Shown here one piece after another: positions 1-5,884 of a DNA stretch of 15,073 nt. Below the pieces are notes generated by a model, which saw nothing but the letters and a program-made list of their open reading frames with translations, did not search any database and was not told where the DNA came from. Location: positions 276 to 15,348 of the forward strand of contig DOSU01000086.1 in the NCBI GenBank assembly GCA_003513895.1, given 5' to 3'. A program made the position numbers and the translations under genes. This stretch comes from Rikenellaceae bacterium. GTDB lineage: Bacteria > Bacteroidota > Bacteroidia > Bacteroidales > UBA932. The stretch's first letter is position 1. Every line of letters begins with the position of its first letter.

Positions 1-1
1 T

Positions 2-412
2 CATGATGTTTCCGGAACGGACTCTCCTTACAGAGAGACTTCCAATATTTACGACGGATCAAGCTTTACTGCAGATATGGCAGTACAAAATGTAATAGGA
101 GATTCATTCAGGGGAGCAACATGGGTATCTATACATAATGGAGGCGGTGTCGGCTGGGGTGAGGTGATAAACGGCGGTTTTGGCATGGTAATAGACGGAA
201 GCGAAGATGCCGACAGGAGAATCCGGGAGATGCTTCACTGGGATGTTAATAATGGAATTTCACGTCGCGCATGGGCACGAAACAGCGGTGCAATCTTTGC
301 CATTAAAAGGGAAATGGAGAGGACCCCGTTGCTTAAAGTTACTCTGCCAAATATAGCAGACGATATATTAATCCGTGATACCGCTGACCATTTTTTCAAC
401 CGGAAATCCTAA
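2..412 (+). CDS. hutU: Urocanate hydratase, C-terminal part (5' end outside window)
   Basis: Urocanate hydratase is the second step of histidine degradation: it adds water to urocanate to give imidazolone propionate, using tightly bound NAD+, in the cytoplasm. Only the last 136 residues are present; the open frame runs in from the left edge (first full codon at base 2), so 77 is just an internal Met. The conserved family block is clear around bases 104-215, with the core RGATWVSIHNGGGVGWGEV followed by NGGFGMVIDGSE. The tail after it (TPLLKVTLPNIADD) is of the long-form enzyme found in Bacteroidota. The last 45 bases, stop codon at 410-412, overlap the 3' end of the lipocalin gene on the other strand. 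Family assignment is firm; completeness upstream cannot be judged. Confidence 0.95.
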   Translation, partial: HDVSGTDSPYRETSNIYDGSSFTADMAVQNVIGDSFRGATWVSIHNGGGVGWGEVINGGFGMVIDGSEDADRRIREMLHWDVNNGISRRAWARNSGAIFAIKREMERTPLLKVTLPNIADDILIRDTADHFFNRKS

Positions 413-886
413 CGAAGAGGCATAGGCCTTTAACTCATTTATAACCTTTTGGTCCAGCCTCTTTTCCCGGGCAAGTATCCAGAGGTATTTTCCCGATGGG
501 TCACCAATTAGTGCGTATGTGTAGCCCTTGTCTACCCTGAGAACCCAGTAGTCTCCCGCGAAGGGCCAAAAGAAACTCACCTTGAGCTTAGCCGGTTCTT
601 CTGCATCCGGAACCCATGCCCTGCCCTTTACTTGCTTGAATCTTGTTTTATCTTCAATTACCCTGCCCTGATTAATTACTGTCACATCTCCCTTTTCGTT
701 AATTTCGTAAAAGGCGGTATTGTTTTCGAGTCCCTCTTCAAATTTGTTTGGCAATCTGGAAACTTCATACCATTTTCCCATATATCTGGAAAGGTCAAAC
801 TCCTCGACAGTTTCCATTGCATGATAAGTTGCTGAGCATGAAATGCCAAAAACTGAGGATGCAAGCATTATTAAATATTTCTTCAT
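368..886 (-). CDS. Lipocalin family lipoprotein (Blc-like)
   Basis: Predicted 172-residue lipocalin of the bacterial Blc type, a beta-barrel that binds lipids such as lysophospholipids or fatty acids and is usually anchored to the outer membrane. The start at 886 gives a Lys-Lys N-terminus, a short hydrophobic stretch and a Cys at residue 17 as lipid attachment site. The residues before it (GIS) are a weak lipobox, since position -3 is Gly. An in-frame ATG at 922 adds 12 residues and would spoil the signal peptide. The lipocalin signature GKWYEV is at residues 37-42, and the Blc-type strand PFAGDYWVLRVD lies near residue 115. The length fits the family. The gene is single and convergent with hutU, overlapping it by 45 bases. 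No clear promoter was found in 887-1027 on this strand. Confidence 0.88.
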   Translation of the reverse strand: MKKYLIMLASSVFGISCSATYHAMETVEEFDLSRYMGKWYEVSRLPNKFEEGLENNTAFYEINEKGDVTVINQGRVIEDKTRFKQVKGRAWVPDAEEPAKLKVSFFWPFAGDYWVLRVDKGYTYALIGDPSGKYLWILAREKRLDQKVINELKAYASSLGFPVEKMVSGITD

Positions 887-997
887 AGCTATAAAATTCT
901 GTAAACAAGACATCTGCTGCAAATTTCGTACCGATTAATTATTTAAATGTTTTTTAAAACTGTCTCAACTATTACACCTTTTTACTTTTTTCCGCTC

Positions 998-1005
998 TAT
1001 TTTTG
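998..1005 (+). promoter_or_regulatory. Candidate -7 element for the 4Fe-4S protein gene
   Basis: TATTTTTG matches the Bacteroidota -7 consensus TAnnTTTG and lies 22 bases before the start codon at 1028. I see no TTTG at the usual 19-21 base spacing upstream, so only half of the promoter is supported. Confidence 0.4.
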
Positions 1006-1027
1006 TGCAATAAAATTAATTAAAAAT

Positions 1028-1900
1028 ATGAAACGGACAGTAATAAAAATTGACGATAAGATTTGCAACGGATGTGGCAACTGTGTAGAAGGGTGTCACG
1101 AGGGAGCTCTCCAGCTCATAGACGGAAAAGCAGTAATGATAAGTGAACTCTATTGCGACGGACTTGGCGCCTGTATAGGAGAATGTCCGGTAGGTGCAAT
1201 TGAACTGATTGAAAAAGAGACCGAACCATACAACGAAATTGCAGTTATGGAAAGGATATCGCCAAAGGGAGAAAAGGTTGTGCTTGCACACCTTATGCAC
1301 CTTAAAAACCATGGAGAAATTGAGTGGTATAAACAGGGAATAGAGTGGTGTTCTAAAAACAACTTCAAAATTAATATACCGGAATCAGTGGAAAAGAGAG
1401 TAACTCCCGAAGCAAAACAGGAGAAAATGGCATGTGGATGCCCCAGTTCAATGGAGCGCGATTTTAGAGCGGATAAAAAGATATCCGGAATGGAGTCATC
1501 AGAATTGGTTAGCGGATCGTCCGAGTTAAGACAGTGGCCTGTCCAGTTGCACTTGCTAAACCCGATGGCCGGATATTTCCAGAAAGCAGATGTACTTTTG
1601 GCTTCGGACTGTTCTGCATTTACGCATGGTTCTTTCCACGCCACATTCCTTAAAAACAAAATCCTCGCTATCGCATGTCCCAAGCTGGACAGCAATACTC
1701 AGAGTTATGTAGATAAACTCACTTCCATGATTGACAACTCTCTTATTAACACTCTCACTGTGCTCATAATGGAAGTTCCCTGCTGCGGAGGTCTTTTACA
1801 ACTGGCAAAAGCAGCCCGCGAAAAAGCATCAAGAAACATCCCTTTAAAAGTAATGGTTATGTCTGTAAAGGGAGAGATATTAAGCGAAGAATGGGTTTAG
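1028..1900 (+). CDS. Cysteine-rich 4Fe-4S ferredoxin-domain protein
   Basis: A 290-residue predicted cytoplasmic iron-sulfur protein. The N-terminal domain (residues 5-60) is a two-cluster ferredoxin fold. Its first site is complete: C13, C16, C19 and C23 in C-x2-C-x2-C-x3-C spacing. The second reads CDGLGACIGECP, with C43, C49 and C53 but Leu46 where the second Cys is expected. The C-terminal half has no fold I can name, but carries further cysteines in conserved-looking contexts: CGCP (136-138), SDCSAF (C195), ACPKLD (C217) and PCCGG (252-253), with a LRQWPVQL block near 172. I recall this architecture in strict anaerobes as an uncharacterised electron-transfer or cluster protein; no function is proven. 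The start at 1028 is chosen over an upstream ATG at 947, whose 27 extra residues are hydrophobic and unlike the family. It is monocistronic and ends in a hairpin. Confidence 0.85.
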   Translation: MKRTVIKIDDKICNGCGNCVEGCHEGALQLIDGKAVMISELYCDGLGACIGECPVGAIELIEKETEPYNEIAVMERISPKGEKVVLAHLMHLKNHGEIEWYKQGIEWCSKNNFKINIPESVEKRVTPEAKQEKMACGCPSSMERDFRADKKISGMESSELVSGSSELRQWPVQLHLLNPMAGYFQKADVLLASDCSAFTHGSFHATFLKNKILAIACPKLDSNTQSYVDKLTSMIDNSLINTLTVLIMEVPCCGGLLQLAKAAREKASRNIPLKVMVMSVKGEILSEEWV

Positions 1901-1917
1901 TTTCTAAACCCATTCTT
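1887..1917. terminator. Perfect hairpin between convergent genes, likely bidirectional terminator
   Basis: A 14-base arm (1887-1900) is exactly complementary to 1904-1917, with a three-base TTT loop. The left arm contains the last four codons and the TAG stop of the 4Fe-4S gene. The right arm ends 10 bases before the end of the doxX gene, which arrives from the other side. No uninterrupted T-run follows on either strand, only T-rich DNA to the right, so it may act as a weak terminator or as a transcript-end stabiliser. Confidence 0.65.
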
Positions 1918-1927
1918 AATAATCTTC

Positions 1928-2350
1928 TTATTTCTTGTTTTTAAACAGCAATCTGTCGAGTGAATAATTTCCCGGACCAAGCAGAAGCAGTGCGGTAAAA
2001 ATTCCAAGATATAAAAGGGCCATTTCTTTTACCCCCAGAGGATCGGCTCCGTGCACTACAAAAACAGCAACTCCCATAGTAAACATTAGCGGGAGAACAG
2101 CAAGTCTTGAAAGCAGGCCTAATATTAAAAAGATAGCAGCAACAAATTCGGCACCTATTGCAAGTATAAGTGAGAATTGGGTTCCAAGACCAATCGGATC
2201 GGCAAATCCCTGTGAAAAAGTCTCAAAGTTCTGGATTTTAGCCCAGCCGTGAGTCATTATTAAAACCCCGGCAAACACTCTAAATAGTAAAAGAGCGATT
2301 GAAGTTCCCTGCTCCTTTAAGGGAGCTCCCTGAACAAAAAACTTAAACAT
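1928..2350 (-). CDS. DoxX family membrane protein
   Basis: A 140-residue integral membrane protein of the DoxX family. Four hydrophobic segments can be seen at roughly residues 15-35, 57-77, 82-102 and 110-127. The family hallmarks are the first-helix run LLLFRVFAGVLIMTHGWAKI and the short Asp/Pro-containing loop before the last helix. DoxX proteins were named for a thiosulfate:quinone oxidoreductase subunit, and other members act in membrane redox complexes with thiol or thiosulfate-linked partners. The biochemical role of this member is unknown. It is the last gene of a four-gene run, starting 18 bases after the DUF302 gene, which ties it to the thioredoxin and MarR genes upstream. Family assignment is firm; the electron donor and acceptor are inference. 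Confidence 0.87.
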   Translation of the reverse strand: MFKFFVQGAPLKEQGTSIALLLFRVFAGVLIMTHGWAKIQNFETFSQGFADPIGLGTQFSLILAIGAEFVAAIFLILGLLSRLAVLPLMFTMGVAVFVVHGADPLGVKEMALLYLGIFTALLLLGPGNYSLDRLLFKNKK

Positions 2351-2368
2351 AATTGTCGATTTTTTAAG

Positions 2369-2764
2369 TTAATTTTTTATATATTGTTTGAGAATGTTCT
2401 CCATGTCACTGAATGCCACCGACATAACTTCTTCGACAATACCTCCTATCTGAGCTGCAAGAACACCTGAATTCATTCTTGAAATTTTTGTTTTCCCGTC
2501 CGAGGTTTCATACACACTCAGCCTGCAAGGCATAAGGCTTGAATAAATTCTTTCGCTGTCATTTCTGAGGAGCTTAACAGAATAGTCCGGCCTGCATACT
2601 TCAAGTACTTTAACCGGAAGAACATCAAAATTGTTTTTCTTTAAAGTCTCATGCAGGTCATGAACATGAGTTACTTTCCATCCGTTTGAAACAATACTTT
2701 CCGACAATTTTTCTACTGTATCGTTAAATCCATATATACTTTCGTTTTCAATAAACATTTTCAT
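2369..2764 (-). CDS. DUF302 domain protein
   Basis: A 131-residue protein matching the DUF302 family across its whole length: YGFNDTVEKLSESI near residue 11, the central strand VKVLEVCRPDYSV (51-63), MPCRLSVYE (78-86), DGKTKISRMN and a C-terminal helix. Members are small alpha/beta proteins of unknown biochemistry, often next to redox, sulfur or metal genes. Two cysteines, C57 and C80, lie in the best conserved strands. I chose the ATG at 2764, which begins 10 bases after the upstream marR stop. A TTG at 2791 in the same frame would overlap marR by 17 bases and adds nine Lys-rich residues. No signal peptide is visible, so it is probably cytoplasmic. It sits between a MarR regulator and DoxX in one transcription unit. 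Confidence 0.8.
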   Translation of the reverse strand: MKMFIENESIYGFNDTVEKLSESIVSNGWKVTHVHDLHETLKKNNFDVLPVKVLEVCRPDYSVKLLRNDSERIYSSLMPCRLSVYETSDGKTKISRMNSGVLAAQIGGIVEEVMSVAFSDMENILKQYIKN

Positions 2765-2774
2765 AATAATTTTT

Positions 2775-3131
2775 TTAAGATAGTTTTTCAATTAAGAGAG
2801 AGAGTGGATATGTGATTTTCAAGTCTCTCTCTTCTATTTCATGCAGCATTTTTTCTCCCACTTTAGAAAGCACAAAATACATTTGCCTTTTGTCCTTCTC
2901 TCCCAGTACTCTCTCAATATAATTTTTTTCTTCAACAGACCTTAGTAGTTTTGAGGTATTGGAGCATGTGAGATTTATCTGCTCCGCAATCTCTCCGGAC
3001 GACAGTCGTTTGTCTTTAAGACAACACAGAATCATTCCTTCGTTGAGACACATGGAGAATTCCTTCTGAAACTTATTCTCATAATCTGTTATTGAACGAC
3101 AGACGTCTCTAATTGAACAAAGTTTTTTCAT
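2775..3131 (-). CDS. MarR-type winged-helix regulator (copy 1)
   Basis: A 118-residue winged-helix DNA-binding protein. The helix-turn-helix lies about residues 44-66 (LSSGEIAEQINLTCSNTSKL) and the wing carries the MarR signature GEKDKRQMYFVL (77-88). The protein is shorter than typical MarR members (about 140-150) but is preserved to its natural end. It is clearly paralogous to the regulator encoded at 3751-4101: the two align almost without gaps and share C5 and C36. This copy has extra cysteines at 11, 28, 37 and 56. It starts 7 bases after the thioredoxin stop, so it is co-transcribed and may feed back on its own promoter. A redox-switch role for the shared cysteines is inference. Confidence 0.85.
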   Translation of the reverse strand: MKKLCSIRDVCRSITDYENKFQKEFSMCLNEGMILCCLKDKRLSSGEIAEQINLTCSNTSKLLRSVEEKNYIERVLGEKDKRQMYFVLSKVGEKMLHEIEERDLKITYPLSLLIEKLS

Positions 3132-3138
3132 ACTAATT

Positions 3139-3612
3139 TTATATTTTTAACAGAGTCTTGTTAATAATTGACTTTAATTCCGCTTTTGGAAGCGCTCCCT
3201 GAACAGCCTGCGGATTTTCTCCCATAGGAATGAATAACATTGTAGGAATGCTTGTTATCCCAAATGCTGCAGAAAGTTCAGTCTCCTTGTCGGTGTCAAC
3301 TTTATAAATATAAATCTCGTCTTTATATTCTGCTGCAAGCTCCTCAAGTATGGGGGCTACTACTTTGCAGGGGCCACACCATGATGCATAAAAATCTACT
3401 ATTGCCGGTTTGTCGCCCAGATATTTCCACTCTTTGGAATTCGTTTCGTAATTGACAACTTTCTTTAGAAACTCGGCCTTGGTCAGGTGAACAGTGTATA
3501 TTTGTTTTGCGTCTTTAGAAGTGTTACTGCTTTCACTTTCTATATTTTGTTTGTTTGTTCCACAACTTGCAGCTACAAGCAGTATAAGTAAAAAAGGAAA
3601 TATTTTTTTCAT
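3139..3612 (-). CDS. Thioredoxin-fold lipoprotein
   Basis: A 157-residue predicted lipoprotein with a thioredoxin domain. Residues 1-16 form a Lys-Lys plus hydrophobic signal ending in VAAS before Cys17, a reasonable lipobox, followed by a Ser/Asn-rich linker. The thioredoxin domain spans about 45-157, with the active site WCGPC at C79 and C82 and the cis-proline P123 in TSIPT. The CGPC motif is that of a reducing thioredoxin rather than a Dsb-type oxidase, so it most likely reduces disulfides or persulfides on the periplasmic face. It is the first gene of the unit trx-marR-DUF302-doxX and lies directly behind a strong consensus promoter. Lipid anchoring in the inner or outer membrane cannot be decided from sequence. 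Confidence 0.9.
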   Translation of the reverse strand: MKKIFPFLLILLVAASCGTNKQNIESESSNTSKDAKQIYTVHLTKAEFLKKVVNYETNSKEWKYLGDKPAIVDFYASWCGPCKVVAPILEELAAEYKDEIYIYKVDTDKETELSAAFGITSIPTMLFIPMGENPQAVQGALPKAELKSIINKTLLKI

Positions 3613-3640
3613 TTGAATCTTTATTAGTCGTTAATATTTG

Positions 3641-3671
3641 CAAAACTAAGTATTATTTCCACAAAAACAAA
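3641..3671 (-). promoter_or_regulatory. Promoter of the trx-marR-DUF302-doxX operon
   Basis: Read on the minus strand: TTTG (3671-3668), a 19-base spacer, then TAGTTTTG (3648-3641). Both boxes match the Bacteroidota primary-sigma consensus TTTG-N19-21-TAnnTTTG exactly. The expected transcript start near 3634 leaves a leader of about 20 bases before the thioredoxin ATG at 3612. The -33 box shares base 3671 with the palindrome next to it. Confidence 0.75.
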
Positions 3672-3685
3672 TTTCCAGTGGAAAT
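3671..3685. promoter_or_regulatory. Palindrome, candidate MarR operator
   Basis: ATTTCCA-G-TGGAAAT is a perfect 7-1-7 inverted repeat, a size and symmetry usual for MarR-family operators. It touches the -33 box of the leftward promoter and lies 7 bases upstream of the -33 box of the rightward promoter. A lone half-site ATTTCCA recurs at 3655-3661 inside the leftward promoter spacer, 16 bases away in direct orientation. Binding by either neighbouring MarR protein is inferred. Confidence 0.6.
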
Positions 3686-3692
3686 ATTTTAT

Positions 3693-3724
3693 TTTGTATA
3701 ATTGATAAAAATTACCTTATTTTG
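3693..3724 (+). promoter_or_regulatory. Promoter of the marR-CoA-disulfide reductase operon
   Basis: TTTG (3693-3696), a 20-base spacer, then TTATTTTG (3717-3724), which matches TAnnTTTG except at its second base. The predicted start near 3731 leaves about 20 bases of leader before the ATG at 3751, like the opposing promoter. Confidence 0.6.
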
Positions 3725-3750
3725 TAAATAATGTATAATAGCAACCATTT

Positions 3751-4101
3751 ATGAACGAAATATGTAAAATCAAGGATCTGTACAGAGTTTTGTACACTTT
3801 TGAGAAAGAGTTTCAACAAAATTATGACATCACAATAAATGAAGCTATGCTATTATGCTCGCTAAGCGATGGAGAACCCCGAAGTGCAAATGATCTCTGC
3901 GAGTTTATGGGTCTCTCAAGTTCAAGAGGGTCAAGAGTGATAAATACAACTGAATCGAAGAGATTTATTTTAAGGCAGATGGGTGAGACCGATAAAAGGA
4001 AAATGATGTTTACCCTCACTGCCGAAGGAGTTGAAAAACTCTCGAAAATGCACAACGAATCTCTAAACATTATGGAAAAGTTCAAATCGATTCTTAATTA
4101 A
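3751..4101 (+). CDS. MarR-type winged-helix regulator (copy 2)
   Basis: A 116-residue winged-helix regulator. The helix-turn-helix is about residues 45-67 and the wing motif GETDKRKMMFTL is at 78-89. It is a paralogue of the regulator encoded at 2775-3131: shared positions include C5, I7, D9, R12, E18, F21, Q22, N30, E31, L35 and C36, and the same GExDKR wing. It also has C50. As the first gene of the rightward unit it is followed after 17 bases by the CoA-disulfide reductase/rhodanese gene, which is the most likely target of its control. Small regulators next to sulfane-sulfur enzymes commonly sense reactive sulfur or disulfide stress through cysteines. That this one does is inference. Confidence 0.85.
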   Translation: MNEICKIKDLYRVLYTFEKEFQQNYDITINEAMLLCSLSDGEPRSANDLCEFMGLSSSRGSRVINTTESKRFILRQMGETDKRKMMFTLTAEGVEKLSKMHNESLNIMEKFKSILN

Positions 4102-4118
4102 TAAAAACTGAATATTTG

Positions 4119-5825
4119 ATGAAATATTTAATAGTCGGAGGAGTTGCCGGCGGAGCAACCGTGGCTGCAAGACTCAGGAGAAATGATGAGAATGCCGAAA
4201 TAATTCTTTTCGAAAGAGGAGAATTCGTTTCATATGCAAATTGCGGATTGCCATACTATATCGGGAATATAATACCCTCTAGAAACCAGCTTTTTGTTCA
4301 AACAGTTCCTGGGTTTACAAGCAGATACGATATTGATATCAGGGTAAATACCGAGGTAGAACATATAGACACAGAATCCAAGAGTATCGAAGTCCATGAC
4401 CTGAAAAGCGGAAAGAGATATAAAGAGAGTTTCGACAAACTTATTCTTTCTCCGGGTGCCGAACCTGTTAAACCGCCTATCACAGGGATTGATCTTCCCG
4501 AAATTTTCACTTTGCGAACTGTGCCCGATACCGATAAAATAAAGAGCATCATTACAGAAAAAACTGTTAAAAGAGCAATAATTGTAGGAGGAGGATTCAT
4601 TGGACTTGAAATGGCCGAAAATTTTCGTCACCTCGATATTGAAGTCGATTTAGTTGAAATGGCAGGCCAGGTTATGGGGAATGTGGACTTTTCAATGGCT
4701 TCTATTATTAACCTTGAGCTTGTCGCCAGAGGTGTTAAACTGCACCTTAATGAGAGTGTTGCTTCATTTGAGAAAGATGAATCACAGGTTGTTGCAATAC
4801 TTAAAAGCGGAAATAAACTCAAAGCAGACATTGTTATCTGGAGCATTGGCGTGCGCCCTGAGGTTAAACTGGCAAAAGATTCCGGAATTGAAACCGGAAC
4901 AACAGGAGGAATAAAAGTCAACAAATATCTGCAAACATCTAATAAGGATATATATGCACTCGGAGATGCTATTGAAGTAAATCACGCTGTTTTAAACATA
5001 CCTGTTCTCATTCCGCTGGCCGGGCCTGCAAACAAGATGGGCAGGATTGTTGCGGATAACATTGTTTACGGAAACAGCCATACTTACGAAGGATCAATTG
5101 GAACCGGGATTGCAAAAGTTTTCGACCTTATTGTTGGCTCAACGGGAGCAAACGGGAAGTTGCTTAAAAGAGAGGGGATCGAATACTGTGCATCATTTAC
5201 CCATTCTGCATCCCACGCAGGCTATTACCCCAACGCTCTCCCTTTGTCGGTTAAAATACTTTTCTCACCATCCAGCGGTAAACTGTACGGAGCGCAGGTT
5301 GTTGGTTTTGAAGGAGTAGATAAGAGGATCGAGATGTTTTCCCAGGTCATTAAGAATTCAGGAACCATTTATGATCTTATGGAAATCGAACATGCCTATG
5401 CCCCGCCTTTCTCATCTGCCAAAGATCCTGTAAATATTGCCGGTTTTGTTGCAGATAATATTCTCAAGAAAAGGGTTAAGATTATTCACTGGGACGAAAT
5501 TGATACTTTAAACAGCGACAAAGATTTTCTTCTGGATGTTAGAACTGCCGAAGAGTTTAACCTTATGCACATAAAAAATGCACTAAACATACCTGTTGAT
5601 GAGTTAAGGTTCAGGCTTGATGAAATTCCTCAGGGCAAAAGAGTAATTGTATACTGCGCTGTTGGGCTCAGGGGATATGTTGCAACCAGAATACTCATGC
5701 AAAAGGGATTCACGGATGTGTCAAACCTCTCCGGGGGAATTAAAACCTATTCTGCAGCAACAGGACATCCACTTGCTTCTCAGATATTTTCTGTAAGGAT
5801 GTCATCTATGGATATGACAGAATAA
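4119..5825 (+). CDS. CoA-disulfide / persulfide reductase fused to rhodanese domain
   Basis: A 568-residue flavoprotein of the single-cysteine CoA-disulfide reductase group, which uses NAD(P)H and FAD to reduce CoA-disulfide, CoA-persulfide or related per- and polysulfides. The first FAD site is VGGVAGG (6-12). The redox Cys is C42 in NCGLPYY. The NAD(P)H-binding motif is VGGGFIGLE (156-164), and the second FAD motif is ALGDA (280-284). The Tyr-bearing segments HAGYYPNALPL and HAYAPPFSSAKDP, typical of this enzyme's active site, are present. A rhodanese domain fills residues 455-550 with active Cys513 in CAVGLRG. This domain order is that of CoADR-RHD and NADH-dependent persulfide reductases. 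The start is ATG 4119, preferred over TTG 4116. It follows marR by 17 bases in one operon. The exact substrate cannot be told from sequence. Confidence 0.92.
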   Translation: MKYLIVGGVAGGATVAARLRRNDENAEIILFERGEFVSYANCGLPYYIGNIIPSRNQLFVQTVPGFTSRYDIDIRVNTEVEHIDTESKSIEVHDLKSGKRYKESFDKLILSPGAEPVKPPITGIDLPEIFTLRTVPDTDKIKSIITEKTVKRAIIVGGGFIGLEMAENFRHLDIEVDLVEMAGQVMGNVDFSMASIINLELVARGVKLHLNESVASFEKDESQVVAILKSGNKLKADIVIWSIGVRPEVKLAKDSGIETGTTGGIKVNKYLQTSNKDIYALGDAIEVNHAVLNIPVLIPLAGPANKMGRIVADNIVYGNSHTYEGSIGTGIAKVFDLIVGSTGANGKLLKREGIEYCASFTHSASHAGYYPNALPLSVKILFSPSSGKLYGAQVVGFEGVDKRIEMFSQVIKNSGTIYDLMEIEHAYAPPFSSAKDPVNIAGFVADNILKKRVKIIHWDEIDTLNSDKDFLLDVRTAEEFNLMHIKNALNIPVDELRFRLDEIPQGKRVIVYCAVGLRGYVATRILMQKGFTDVSNLSGGIKTYSAATGHPLASQIFSVRMSSMDMTE

Positions 5826-5857
5826 TAAATCAAATATTAAACCGGGCTAATTATTGT

Positions 5858-5865
5858 TAAATTTG
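5858..5865 (+). promoter_or_regulatory. Candidate -7 element for the acyltransferase-ligase pair
   Basis: TAAATTTG fits TAnnTTTG and lies 20 bases before the ATG at 5885. No TTTG stands at the proper distance upstream. The element is inside the right arm of an imperfect inverted repeat (5829-5840 with 5857-5867). Confidence 0.35.
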
Positions 5866-5884
5866 ATTATAAAAACAAATTCAA

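Noticed and set aside
632..835. Small plus-strand open frame of 67 codons
   Set aside because: It is antisense to the lipocalin core and has no supporting promoter or similarity.
947..1027. Upstream ATG extending the 4Fe-4S protein by 27 residues
   Set aside because: The extension is hydrophobic and would sit before an N-terminus (MKRTVIKIDD) that already fits a ferredoxin start; the candidate -7 box lies within it.
1150..1695. Long open frame of 181 codons on the minus strand opposite the 4Fe-4S gene
   Set aside because: It is fully antisense to a protein with clear ferredoxin motifs, its sequence resembles no family, and it is explained by codon bias of the real gene.
2765..2791. TTG start for the DUF302 protein overlapping the marR gene
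   Set aside because: The ATG at 2764 gives a normal family N-terminus and a 10-base gap after the marR stop, so the overlap is not needed.
4230..4631. Open frames on the minus strand within the reductase gene
   Set aside because: They lie opposite the FAD and NAD(P)H domains of a well-recognised enzyme and have no motif or promoter of their own.
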